41,236 bases of DNA. Origin: Dehalococcoidia bacterium (GTDB lineage Bacteria; Chloroflexota; Dehalococcoidia; Lucifugimonadales; UBA1127). Numbering within the stretch: the first letter of the stretch is position 1; every line of letters begins with the position of its first letter. The translations under genes were made by a program, and so were the position numbers. The notes under the pieces were generated by a model that saw only the letters and a program-made list of their open reading frames with translations, had not been told where the DNA came from and ran no database searches. Where the stretch lies: positions 1-41,236 of the forward strand of contig JAPYRQ010000008.1 in NCBI GenBank assembly GCA_029936935.1. Reading direction: 5' to 3'. Below are positions 10,031 to 17,702 of this stretch, one piece after another.

Positions 10031-10069
10031 TGGTTACCGCCAGGAACTCAGGTACTACAAGAATCCTGC
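10031..10069 (+). repeat. Degenerate dispersed element, copy 7 (3' end of the permease gene)
   Basis: GGTTACCGCCAGG, AACTC, AGGT and then a poorly paired tail ending CCTGC just before the permease stop codon (10070-10072). The 5' arm is well preserved, while the hairpin has decayed. Confidence 0.4.
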
Positions 10070-11314
10070 TTATTCGCGGCGGAGGGCTTCAATGGGATGG
10101 AGTTTGGCTGCTTGCATGGCTGGATAACTACCGAAGAATAACCCTATACCACCTGAAACGACCATTGATAGTGCTGCGATGTCCGTACTGAACGATGTGT
10201 TAAGTGTCGAGCTCCCAAATTTGATTCCGTCGAGCACCTGCGTCAAACCTAAGCCCAAAGCTACACCCAAGAATCCACCCGTAAGGCTCAACAGAACAGC
10301 CTCAACTAGAAATTGAGATAGAATATCTCTGCGTTTCGCCCCCATTGCCTTGCGGATACCAATCTCTCGTGTTCGCTCCGTCACCGACACCAACATAATA
10401 TTCATGATCCCGATGCCACCTACTAGTAGCGATATGCTGGCGATTGCACCTAAGAACAACACGAACGTGTTCGTGGTCTCTTCCAATGCTTCAATTGTTT
10501 CTTGTTGGTTAGTGATCGTGAAGTCGTCTTCATCAGTGATACGATGTCGGATTCGAAGGATATTGGTGATCTCGTCGACCGCAGCATCCGTTGCCTCTTC
10601 GTCCCGCACTTTAACATTCACAACTTGTACGCTGATTTCACCCTGAGGTGTCCTCTGCGTTCCCAGACGATAGTAGGCGGTACTAATGGGAACATAAGCT
10701 TGGTCATCTTGGTTACCAAATCCACCGGAACCCTTGCTTTTCATCACGCCAATGACCTCAAAATCTCGACCATTTACTCTAATCGTCTGGCCGATGGGCT
10801 CACGGAACCCGAAAAGGTTCTCAACAACATCCGGACCCAATATGATGACTTGTGAAGCCATATTTATGTGTGTTGAAGTGATTGATTGCCCCTTTTCTAT
10901 CTCAAAGCTACGTACAGATAGGTATTCAGGGGTAATACCTATCAACCGAGTATTGGAGTTTTCCCGTTGATAAACCAACTGACCTCGGAGTTGCGTCTCT
11001 GGCGCCACAGAAACAACAGAGGGGGCCAGTATCGGGTCTGTTAACGCCAGGGAGTCCTCTAGAGTGAGGTTGGCTGCACTACCCTGGGCTCCACTGAATC
11101 CAAAAGAGCTGGTTGCCCCGGAACGAATAAAGAGTAAATTGGTGCCCAGGGATTCGATACGAGAGGTTATGGATTCCTGTGCTCCACGTCCGATGGCCAT
11201 CAAAGTTATGACGGCGGATACGCCGATGATGATACCTAGCAGCGTTAGGCCAGAACGCAGCTTATTAGAGTTCAGTGCGTCTATAGCGATGAAAAATGTG
11301 GTGAAGAAATTCAT
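10070..11314 (-). CDS. MacB-like ABC transporter permease
   Basis: Integral membrane subunit of a MacB/FtsX-type (type VII) ABC transporter, which couples cytoplasmic ATP use to movement of substrate outside the membrane. At 414 aa it has an N-terminal membrane helix (GLTLLGIIIGVSAVITLMA), a MacB-PCD extracytoplasmic domain of about 220 residues, and three C-terminal helices (about 290-405) in the FtsX fold with the conserved VTERTREIGIRKAMGAKR turn. It ends in the usual HPIEALRRE. The start codon overlaps the stop of the ATPase gene as ATGA, indicating coupling. The ATPase domain is a separate gene, unlike MacB itself. Confidence 0.9.
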   Translation of the reverse strand: MNFFTTFFIAIDALNSNKLRSGLTLLGIIIGVSAVITLMAIGRGAQESITSRIESLGTNLLFIRSGATSSFGFSGAQGSAANLTLEDSLALTDPILAPSVVSVAPETQLRGQLVYQRENSNTRLIGITPEYLSVRSFEIEKGQSITSTHINMASQVIILGPDVVENLFGFREPIGQTIRVNGRDFEVIGVMKSKGSGGFGNQDDQAYVPISTAYYRLGTQRTPQGEISVQVVNVKVRDEEATDAAVDEITNILRIRHRITDEDDFTITNQQETIEALEETTNTFVLFLGAIASISLLVGGIGIMNIMLVSVTERTREIGIRKAMGAKRRDILSQFLVEAVLLSLTGGFLGVALGLGLTQVLDGIKFGSSTLNTSFSTDIAALSMVVSGGIGLFFGSYPAMQAAKLHPIEALRRE

Positions 11315-12033
11315 AAATCCACTCCGTTTGAACTAATACCCGCACCAGCTGTAAGCGGAATTGTAACTGGAGCATCATTCACCACATGGCCATCACGGAA
11401 AGAAACGATTCGGTCAGTGTGTTGGCCAACGTTTGCTTCATGAGTTACCAAAAGAACTGTTAGCCCTTCGTCCCGATTTAATCGCTGCAAAACGGTCAAT
11501 ATTTCATCACTGGACTTAGAGTCTAGATTACCGGTAGGCTCATCAGCTAGAAGGATCGAGGGATTCTTGACCAGTGCCCGAGCGATGCCAACTCTTTGTT
11601 GTTCTCCACCGGAGAGTTCAACAGGCCGATGCAGAGCTCTATTGTGCAATCCGACCTTATACAATGCTTCCATAGCTCTGTTTCTTCTGTTGTGTCCATC
11701 CCCATACATCAACGGCATCTCTACGTTACTCAGTGCAGTGGCGCGAGGTAACAAGTTATAGGTTTGAAAAACAAACCCAATTTTGTTATGACGTATTTCC
11801 GCAAGTTGGTTGTCATTCATTTGACCTACATCTTCGCCCTCAAGGACATACTGGCCAGAAGTGGCTACATCTAAGCAGCCAAGAATGTTCATCATTGTAG
11901 ATTTGCCGGAGCCAGAAGGACCCATTATTGCCAGCATTTCTCCTTGCGACACAGTAAGGCTTACATTTTGTAGGGCAGCAACTTCCACGCTGCCCATCTG
12001 GTAGATTTTGGAGATATCATGAATATCTATCAT
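11311..12033 (-). CDS. MacB/LolD-type ABC transporter ATPase
   Basis: Cytoplasmic ATPase that drives the adjoining permease. The 240-aa product has Walker A GPSGSGKST near residue 40, the Q-loop in FVFQTYNLLPRATALSNVE, signature LSGGEQQRVGIARAL, Walker B ILLADEPTGNLDS and the H-loop VTHE; all catalytic elements are intact. The order adaptor-ATPase-permease on one strand defines a tripartite-like exporter. It lies 44 bases after the adaptor gene. The substrate cannot be deduced; relatives handle lipoproteins, peptides or antibiotics. Confidence 0.93.
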   Translation of the reverse strand: MIDIHDISKIYQMGSVEVAALQNVSLTVSQGEMLAIMGPSGSGKSTMMNILGCLDVATSGQYVLEGEDVGQMNDNQLAEIRHNKIGFVFQTYNLLPRATALSNVEMPLMYGDGHNRRNRAMEALYKVGLHNRALHRPVELSGGEQQRVGIARALVKNPSILLADEPTGNLDSKSSDEILTVLQRLNRDEGLTVLLVTHEANVGQHTDRIVSFRDGHVVNDAPVTIPLTAGAGISSNGVDL

Positions 12034-12077
12034 TTATACAGATCGCAATTCTAAAGATTATTTTATGGCGGACGTAA

Positions 12078-14036
12078 TCACCTGGTTCTGGCGCCTTGTC
12101 CCCTGCCTGAACTGCCTTGGCCGCCGGAATTACCACCGCCAAGGCCGCGCATTTGTTGCATCATTTGGCGGAATTCGGCCCTCGGATCAGAGGAGCCAGC
12201 TTGGGTGGTTGAAACAACCATGTCGCCCTCTTCGACACCTGTTAAAGCGATGGTCCAGAAGCCGTCACTAGTCCCCAGCGTGACTTCACGTTCAGTAACA
12301 GTGTCACCTTGACTAATTAGCACTGTTGGTTGGTCGATGGTTCCCGCGATAGAAGTACTCGGGATGAGCAGGACATCGGATTCTTTTTCAATCACGATCC
12401 TTGCGGTTGCGTTCATTTGCTCTCGCAACCTCAAACGACCAGGGGTTTGCACTTGGATTCGAACAGGGAAGGTCACCACACCCTGCTGGTTGGTGCCAAT
12501 CGGAGATACATTGGTGACCACACCGGGAAATTGCGGTCCCGGTAGGCTGTCGAGCGTTATAAGGGCATCTGCCCCGACGCGCACCATGAGGACATCAATC
12601 TCATCTAGTCGGGCGTCTACCTCTGCGATGGAGGAGTCGACTACCTCGAACGCTAAGTTATTCGCGCCTGAGGTTCGTCCTTCTACGACACCCACTTTGC
12701 TGATGAATCCGTTAAATGGTGCCTTGAGCACCGCCAACTCCAACTGCTGTTTGGCTGTGCCAACCTTTGCTGTGGCTCCATTCAATTCCGCCTTTTTCAG
12801 AGCCAAGGTCAATTTGTCTGGTAAAGCTATGAGATCTGCCAATGTTTCGTTGGCGTCCTCAAGCTGTGCGGAAGCCACTTCCATATCGCGTTGTTTCAAC
12901 ACGATTTCTAGGGAGTTCACGCCATCTAAGGTTGTTTGTAACTTATCTACTGCAGTATTAAGTACTGTGGTCGCTGTATCTACTGCCTTTAAAGAAGTAG
13001 ATATTGTCTTTGCGGCGGTAGTATCTGCAGCCGTCCATGCGCTAGCTGCTTTGTCCAATACTTCCCATGATTTATCGATTTCGGTTCGAACACAGATGTC
13101 TTGTTTGACCAACGTGAGTTTTGCACACGTGCCATAGATGTTTCCGGGGTACAGCGAGAGCCAGGTATAAACAGTAAACTCGCTCCAATCGGTATCAGGA
13201 TCTTCAACCAGATCTGGAGTGAATGCCAAAATCGAGTGGATCTTAGCGTCGCGTTGGAGGGGTGCGAAAAGGAAACCCAAATCTATTGCATGCCAGGAAA
13301 GGAATTCGTCAGGAGTCGTTTCGTATTCTGCTTCGACCAGTTTGATTCCGAGGAATTTGTTGATTGTAACCTGATAGTCTGCCTTCGCATTGTTAAGAGC
13401 ATCTGTTGCAACTTGGACCTTTGATGCTTGATTGACTTGTTGGAATGCTAGATCATTTTGAGCGCTTCCAAGCGCTGATGTTGCCGTCGTTTTATGGCTT
13501 TGGAGTTCTACCAACGCTGCCAATGTAGCAGGTTCTTGTATGTCAGCGAGGGCATCAGTGGATTGATCAAGTTTCAATTCTGCAGAGGCGACTGCTGCAC
13601 GGGCTTTAGCCAATCCCAGATCGGTTTGGGGTTCCTGGGCCAATGCATAGGCGTTTGTAGCGTCTTGTAGGTTAACCTGAGCTTGAGCCAAATCCTTTTG
13701 GAGTTGGGCCACGGTGTCGTCGTCTAAGCGCGCCAGTATTTTCCCCGTCTGCACTTGATCACCCACTTCTACAGACACCTCGGCCACTGTTCCCTGGGAA
13801 CCGAAGTACAGGCTTTCACGAATGGGGAACACAATGCTGCCACTGCTGGTAATCTGGTTGATGAGATCGCCCTTTCGCACCTCGACAAACTGTTGGCCGT
13901 CTTCCAGCGGCTCACTATCGGATGAGTCGCTTTGGGTGTAGGCGTACCCGCCGCCCGTCGCTCCCAACACCACGACCGCGATAGTGATTGCCTGCCAGAC
14001 CTGAAGCGTCTTCAACCAGTTGATCAGTGCTCCCAT
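12078..14036 (-). CDS. HlyD/MacA-like adaptor protein with long coiled-coil and insert
   Basis: Membrane-anchored adaptor of an ABC exporter. The 652-aa product has one N-terminal membrane helix (about 15-33), a first half of the split lipoyl domain (GTVAEVSVEVGDQVQTGKILARLD, 82-105), long alanine/glutamine-rich coiled-coil arms (about 110-225 and 325-440), and the second lipoyl half (LKAPFNGFISKVGVVEG). A beta-barrel and membrane-proximal domain follow, and a Gly/Ser/Arg-rich tail closes the protein. The usual length is 350-450 aa. The excess includes a 90-residue aromatic, cysteine-containing insert at about 228-318 placed between the coiled-coil arms. GGAGGAAGTCC precedes the ATG. The next genes are the matching ATPase and permease. 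Confidence 0.88.
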   Translation of the reverse strand: MGALINWLKTLQVWQAITIAVVVLGATGGGYAYTQSDSSDSEPLEDGQQFVEVRKGDLINQITSSGSIVFPIRESLYFGSQGTVAEVSVEVGDQVQTGKILARLDDDTVAQLQKDLAQAQVNLQDATNAYALAQEPQTDLGLAKARAAVASAELKLDQSTDALADIQEPATLAALVELQSHKTTATSALGSAQNDLAFQQVNQASKVQVATDALNNAKADYQVTINKFLGIKLVEAEYETTPDEFLSWHAIDLGFLFAPLQRDAKIHSILAFTPDLVEDPDTDWSEFTVYTWLSLYPGNIYGTCAKLTLVKQDICVRTEIDKSWEVLDKAASAWTAADTTAAKTISTSLKAVDTATTVLNTAVDKLQTTLDGVNSLEIVLKQRDMEVASAQLEDANETLADLIALPDKLTLALKKAELNGATAKVGTAKQQLELAVLKAPFNGFISKVGVVEGRTSGANNLAFEVVDSSIAEVDARLDEIDVLMVRVGADALITLDSLPGPQFPGVVTNVSPIGTNQQGVVTFPVRIQVQTPGRLRLREQMNATARIVIEKESDVLLIPSTSIAGTIDQPTVLISQGDTVTEREVTLGTSDGFWTIALTGVEEGDMVVSTTQAGSSDPRAEFRQMMQQMRGLGGGNSGGQGSSGRGQGARTR

Positions 14037-14190
14037 GGACTTCCTCCATTGAATAACTTGGTTTACCTTTTACAAAACTGCCCACAAAACCTCGCTACAA
14101 ATGAAAACGAGAAATTGGAGACAAGGTTAGGAGGCGGTATTGTTTAGTGCACACGTCACGTTAGACGCAGTGTTTGTCGATGAGATGCCA

Positions 14191-14823
14191 TTAATGGCCC
14201 TCAGCTTCGTTTTCTTCAATGACCTTGTCTATCACCTGCTTGAAGAACTCATACGGGTGCGCACCGGTGAATAGGTATTTCCCGATAGTGAAGGCCGGAA
14301 TGCCGTTGATCCCGTGCGCCTGTGCTTCCTGGTATTGATGTTGCACAGTGTTTGTATGGGTCTGCTGCTTCAAGGCTTCTGCAAGCTTCTCCGGATCCAA
14401 CCCCACCTCTACGGCTGCTGCTTGAAGAACGGATAGCTGCTCAATGTCCTCGCCCCGCTCCCAATACGCACGGTAGACCGCGTGGTGGAAAGGTATCTCA
14501 AGCCCGTTCTGCTTCGCGTGCTCCGTGGCTTCCAGCGCCGGGACTGTATACGGCGTGTGAGGACTTCGTCGCATGGTGAGGCCAGCTTCTTCCGCCAGAG
14601 TCCGAAGCGGCTCGTTCAGTTCACCGTTGGAGCCCTCGCCCTCACGGGGTTGCCGTTCCCGCCCACCGGGTTGGATGTCAGGACGGAGGAAGAACGCGTG
14701 GGTCTCAACCTCTATGGAGTATTCCTCTTGGAGCCGTGTCAGCCTGTCCAGGCCGATATAGCACCAAGGTCATATGTAGTCATACCAAACAGTGATGGGA
14801 ATTGTCTGCGTCTTGCTCGCCAT
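14191..14823 (-). CDS. FrnE/DsbA-like oxidoreductase, probable selenoprotein (TGA at codon 18)
   Basis: Thioredoxin-fold protein of the DsbA/2-hydroxychromene-2-carboxylate isomerase family, FrnE branch, acting in cytoplasmic thiol-disulfide chemistry; no signal peptide is seen. Read from ATG 14823 it is 210 aa, with a single in-frame TGA at codon 18 (14770-14772). The context is WYDYI-TGA-PWCYIGLDRL; relatives read DxxCPWCYIG, so TGA stands exactly at the first catalytic cysteine, giving U-P-W-C. The remaining frame is intact to the TAA at 14191, including the family motif GINGIPAFTIGKYLFTGAHPY. AGAGGG precedes ATG 14823, and TATACT with an extended TGA motif (14866-14871) lies upstream. A frame starting only at 14574 would lack the active site. 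The alternative is a nonsense pseudogene. Confidence 0.8.
14739..14756 (-). promoter_or_regulatory. Candidate bacterial SECIS hairpin after the TGA codon
   Basis: On the mRNA strand the stem TCGGCCT-GGAC-AGGCTGA folds as seven pairs (one G-U) with a four-base loop starting GG. The loop lies 21-24 bases after the TGA at 14770. Bacterial SECIS elements have a short stem shortly downstream of UGA with a G in the first loop bases, so position and loop fit. It is a small structure, and folding was judged by eye. Confidence 0.55.
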
Positions 14824-14865
14824 GGAATACCCTCTGCATGTAGTTGCGCCTGGATTTGTGGCGAC

Positions 14866-14871
14866 AGTATA
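14866..14871 (-). promoter_or_regulatory. Candidate extended -10 promoter of the FrnE-like gene
   Basis: The reverse strand reads TGATATACT, an extended -10 with TGn before TATACT; no good -35 is visible. It is 42 bases upstream of the ATG at 14823, supporting that ATG as the true gene start. Confidence 0.45.
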
Positions 14872-14929
14872 TCATGCGTAGACGCCTGCTCCGAGGTGGG
14901 GTTTTGTATCTGAAGACGACCGATTCACC

Positions 14930-14958
14930 TTGACATGAATGGGGTTGAACGCTAGTCT
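14930..14958 (+). promoter_or_regulatory. Candidate promoter for the fmdB-like gene
   Basis: A consensus TTGACA (14930-14935) is followed after 17 bases by TAGTCT (14953-14958), a weak -10. The GTG start at 15003 lies 44 bases downstream. It would be divergent from the FrnE-like promoter. Confidence 0.5.
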
Positions 14959-15002
14959 GAATATAGATATCACCCGTATTTTTAGGCGAGATTGGGGGCA
15001 CC

Positions 15003-15368
15003 GTGCCCAGGTACGATTACCAATGTACAGAATGTAAACATCGATTTGAGCTCAAACAGGGCTTCGATGCAGAGACCGTTACAGATTGCCCGGAGTGCGG
15101 CAAGATAGCTGAACGACAGATTAGCCTGGTGCCCGTCATCTTCAAGGGCAGCGGCTGGTATGTGAACGATTACGGCAAGAAGAAGAGCACCCTTGGTGAG
15201 TCATCTCCTTCAAGCGGGAGTGACGGCGATAGCAGCAGCTCCAGCGATGGTGGCGGCACCAGCCATGATGATGGTGGACATAGCCATGGTGGTCACAGTC
15301 ACACCCATGACCACGGCGCTCCTGCTACTCCGGCCCCTGCAGCCGAGTCCTCTTCCTCAGACAAGTAG
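15003..15368 (+). CDS. FmdB family zinc-ribbon protein with His-rich tail
   Basis: Small zinc-ribbon protein of the FmdB/CxxC_CXXC_SSSS family; members were named as putative regulators, but the function is unproven. At 121 aa it begins MPRYDYQCTECKHRFEL with CxxC and a second CxxC in DCPECGK, which form the ribbon within the first 40 residues. The motif GSGWYVNDYGKK is typical. The C-terminal half is Ser/Gly-rich with repeated HSHGGHSHTHDH, likely to bind metal ions. GTG 15003 is preceded by TTGGGGGCACC. The stop lies 13 bases before dtd, so the two are likely cotranscribed. Confidence 0.87.
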   Translation: MPRYDYQCTECKHRFELKQGFDAETVTDCPECGKIAERQISLVPVIFKGSGWYVNDYGKKKSTLGESSPSSGSDGDSSSSSDGGGTSHDDGGHSHGGHSHTHDHGAPATPAPAAESSSSDK

Positions 15369-15381
15369 CGGGAACCCCCTC

Positions 15382-15831
15382 GTGCGGGCGTTGATTCAAC
15401 GTGTCTCGTCCGCCTCCGTCAGCATTGATGGCGAATCCCTTGGTAGCATTGCGACTGGTTTTGTCGTGCTCCTTGGCGTAGGCCAGGGTGACTCACCGGA
15501 AGATGCTCGTTACCTTGTCGATAAGACCCTCAACCTCCGAGTCTTCCCCGACGATGCTGGACGCTTTGACCGCTCGCTAATGGACATCGATGGCGATCTA
15601 CTAGTGGTCAGCCAGTTCACCCTCTACGCCGATACCCGCAAGGGCCGTCGACCCAGCTTCACAAGTGCAGCGCTCCCAGAAGTAGCTATGCCGCTCTACC
15701 AAAGCACCGTTGAGCTGTTCAAGGCGTCGTGCAAAAACGTGGTCACGGGTCGCTTTGCTGAGCACATGCTTGTGGACATCCAGAACGACGGCCCGGTCAC
15801 CATCATGCTGGACAGTCAGGGCACGCCCTGA
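15382..15831 (+). CDS. dtd: D-aminoacyl-tRNA deacylase
   Basis: Removes D-amino acids (and achiral glycine mischarged on tRNA-Ala) from tRNAs, protecting translation. The 149-aa product begins VRALIQRVSSASVSIDGE read from GTG 15382; the frame is open further upstream, but that part overlaps fmdB and is not DTD-like. The catalytic-loop motif LVVSQFTLYADTRKGRRPSF and the C-terminal NDGPVTIML (Gly-cisPro-type) motif are both present. The usual protein ends shortly after NDGPVT; the extra LDSQGTP and the TGA stop are encoded within an inverted copy of the dispersed hairpin element. Confidence 0.95.
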   Translation: MRALIQRVSSASVSIDGESLGSIATGFVVLLGVGQGDSPEDARYLVDKTLNLRVFPDDAGRFDRSLMDIDGDLLVVSQFTLYADTRKGRRPSFTSAALPEVAMPLYQSTVELFKASCKNVVTGRFAEHMLVDIQNDGPVTIMLDSQGTP

Positions 15832-15851
15832 ACCCATGCTACCTGGTGGTC
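15816..15851 (-). repeat. Dispersed hairpin element, copy 8 (3' end of dtd)
   Basis: The reverse strand reads CCACCAGG, TAGCAT, GGGT, then the hairpin TCAGGGC-GT-GCCCTGA (15816-15831). The dtd stop TGA is the end of the hairpin. It is oriented opposite to most other copies, as expected because dtd is on the plus strand: relative to the gene it ends, orientation is the same as at nadC, moaD and the rest. Confidence 0.75.
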
Positions 15852-15898
15852 TGTTAAGGGAAACCTGTGGTTAGCGTGGATTCAGGAATCGCTTTGTT

Positions 15899-15936
15899 GG
15901 GTAACCGCAGGATTATGGGTCGAGGGCACGCCCTCG
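15899..15936 (+). repeat. Dispersed hairpin element, copy 9 (tandem, first)
   Basis: GGGTAACCGCAGG (15899-15911), ATTAT, GGGT and the hairpin CGAGGGC-AC-GCCCTCG (15921-15936). It is the first of two tandem copies in the gap where dtd and nadC converge. Confidence 0.8.
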
Positions 15937-15967
15937 CAGGCATGTGGGTCCAGGGCATCGCCCTGGC
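15937..15967 (+). repeat. Dispersed hairpin element, copy 10 (tandem, second; 3' end of nadC)
   Basis: CAGG, CATGT, GGGT and the hairpin CCAGGGC-ATC-GCCCTGG (15950-15966). The long 5' arm is shortened because the copy abuts copy 9. The nadC stop TAA (15968-15970) lies one base beyond the stem. Confidence 0.8.
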
Positions 15968-16822
15968 TTAGCCCTCGTAGGAAATGTCCATGCTGATGTC
16001 CAGAGCTTGAGCCGAGTGGGTCAGCGCCCCCACGGAGATTAAGTCGACACCAGTGGCTGCCACAGCCTGCACTGTTGCCAGGTTGATGCCACCGGACGCT
16101 TCAAGCAGTGCACGACCCTTGTTGGCCTCCACCGCCTTGCGCATCTCGTCGGGCGACATGTTGTCGAGCAGCAGCAGCTGCGCCCCGGCTTGTAGCGCTT
16201 CTTCGGCTTCCGCCACCGTAGTGACTTCAACCTCAACCTTGATGGTGTGTGACGCACGCTCGTGGGCCTGTCGGACGACATCGCCAAGGGACATCCCCCG
16301 GAGCTTCAGTGCGGCAATGTGGTTGTCCTTTATGAGAACGCCATCGCCAAGGTTCTGACGATGGTTGCGCCCACCGCCGCATCGCACGGCGTACTTCTCT
16401 ATTGACCGCAGGCCGGGAATCGTCTTGCGTGTATCGATGATCTGGGCGCCGGTGCCTTTCACCGTCTCCACGTAGGTTGCCGTGGCCGTTGCTATGCCGC
16501 TGAGGTGCTGAATGAAGTTCACCGCAGTGCGCTCCGCCTTGAGCATGGTGGCCGCCGAGCCGCTGACCCGAAGGATGATGCTGCCTCGCTCCATGGTTGC
16601 ACCGTCGGCCAGCGCAACTTCCACGTTGAGCGAGGGGTCTACGCGATGGAACACCGCAGCAGCGATCTCACCACCAGAGAGCACCCCCGGCGACTTCGCG
16701 TGGAGGGTGGCCGTTGCCTGAAGGTCGTCCGGCACCAGCGCGTCAGTTGTGGCATCGCCAATGCTCAGGTCTTCCTGGATGGCCCGGTCAATGAGATCGT
16801 TCACTTCTGGGGTGAGTGGCAT
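15968..16822 (-). CDS. nadC: Nicotinate-nucleotide pyrophosphorylase (carboxylating)
   Basis: Converts quinolinate and PRPP to nicotinate mononucleotide with loss of CO2, the third step of de novo NAD synthesis. The 284-aa product has EDLSIGDATTDALVP near the N-terminus, the RKTIPGLRSIEKYAVRCGGG substrate-binding segment, DGVLIKDNHI, and a C-terminal barrel with LLLDNMSPDEM and EASGGINL; all are standard. GGCGGGAATC precedes the ATG with a longer-than-usual gap. It is the last gene of the nadA-VOC-nadB-MBL-nadC run. The stop is followed by tandem hairpin elements. Confidence 0.96.
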   Translation of the reverse strand: MPLTPEVNDLIDRAIQEDLSIGDATTDALVPDDLQATATLHAKSPGVLSGGEIAAAVFHRVDPSLNVEVALADGATMERGSIILRVSGSAATMLKAERTAVNFIQHLSGIATATATYVETVKGTGAQIIDTRKTIPGLRSIEKYAVRCGGGRNHRQNLGDGVLIKDNHIAALKLRGMSLGDVVRQAHERASHTIKVEVEVTTVAEAEEALQAGAQLLLLDNMSPDEMRKAVEANKGRALLEASGGINLATVQAVAATGVDLISVGALTHSAQALDISMDISYEG

Positions 16823-16836
16823 CGTGTGATTCCCGC

Positions 16837-17685
16837 CTAAATCGTAAGTTGGAGAAGGTCATGGCCTACTTTGAAATTGCCTTTGTACGTGGATGTGATT
16901 ACACCTGTTGCCCAAGACTCATCGAAGTTGCCTGGAAGGTGAGAGACCACCAGCCTTGGTACGCCTGCTTCCTGCGCGAGTAGCCCTAGCTGATCCGGAG
17001 CTGTGTGCGAGTCAGCTATGCGATTGCGTATCTCAGGCTGAGTTTGCAGTTGGTTGCCTTGTGGATCGACCATATAGTTCGCTTCGTTTGCAGGTCGACC
17101 TTGCGTCAACTCGTGCACCAATAGGTCCGCCCCAGTTGCCGCTTTGATGATGGCATCGCAGGGGGCGGTGTCGCCGGAAATCACCATCTTCGCCTTGTCC
17201 TGTTCAAACACAAATCCGAGGGCTGGCTTCACATAACCGTGATCGACTTCAACAACCGTGGCCTGCCAGTCGGTGCCAGTGACCATATCACCGTCGTTCA
17301 CCTCGATGACGTTGGGAGTCATGACCTCATCGCCGACACGGTCATGAAGTCGACGGAGCTTGATATCGAACTCGTATGCGTGGATCAGCCGGTTAACGAA
17401 CTCTTGCGTCTGTGGTGGCCCAACGATGGTGTACGGCTTAGGTCGATTGGCGATCCATCCGCTGATGAGCAAGTGGGCCAGATCTATCGTGTGATCGGAG
17501 TGCATGTGGGTGATGAAGATGTAGTCGAGTTCCACTGGGTGCTTGCCGACTTCCACCATCCTACGCCCTGCGCCGCTACCGCAGTCCACTAGAATCGACG
17601 AGTCTCCTATTTGTACGTGTTGGCTCGGACCCGCCCGTAACGGGTTGGGGTGCGGTGTGCCTGTGCCGAGCAGTGTTAGCTCCAT
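16837..17685 (-). CDS. Metallo-beta-lactamase fold hydrolase (RNase Z-like)
   Basis: Two-metal hydrolase of the RNase Z/ElaC-like branch of the metallo-beta-lactamase superfamily. The 282-aa product begins MELTLLGTGTPHPNPLRAG, with metal ligands in THMHSDHTIDL (about residues 70-80), ISGDTAPCD, and HELTQG, and a late histidine in VVSHLPG. A longer frame extends 19 codons upstream into nadB, but AGGGAGGGCACC directly before the ATG at 17685 supports the shorter form. It sits between nadB and nadC, 17 bases from nadB and 14 from nadC. Whether it processes tRNA or acts on a metabolite (possibly in the NAD pathway) is not clear. Confidence 0.85.
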   Translation of the reverse strand: MELTLLGTGTPHPNPLRAGPSQHVQIGDSSILVDCGSGAGRRMVEVGKHPVELDYIFITHMHSDHTIDLAHLLISGWIANRPKPYTIVGPPQTQEFVNRLIHAYEFDIKLRRLHDRVGDEVMTPNVIEVNDGDMVTGTDWQATVVEVDHGYVKPALGFVFEQDKAKMVISGDTAPCDAIIKAATGADLLVHELTQGRPANEANYMVDPQGNQLQTQPEIRNRIADSHTAPDQLGLLAQEAGVPRLVVSHLPGNFDESWATGVITSTYKGNFKVGHDLLQLTI

Positions 17686-17702
17686 TGGTGCCCTCCCTGT
17701 GG

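Noticed and set aside
12337-13137. A 266-codon plus-strand frame over the adaptor gene
   Set aside because: Low-complexity Ser/Thr-rich translation opposite a recognisable HlyD/MacA-like protein.
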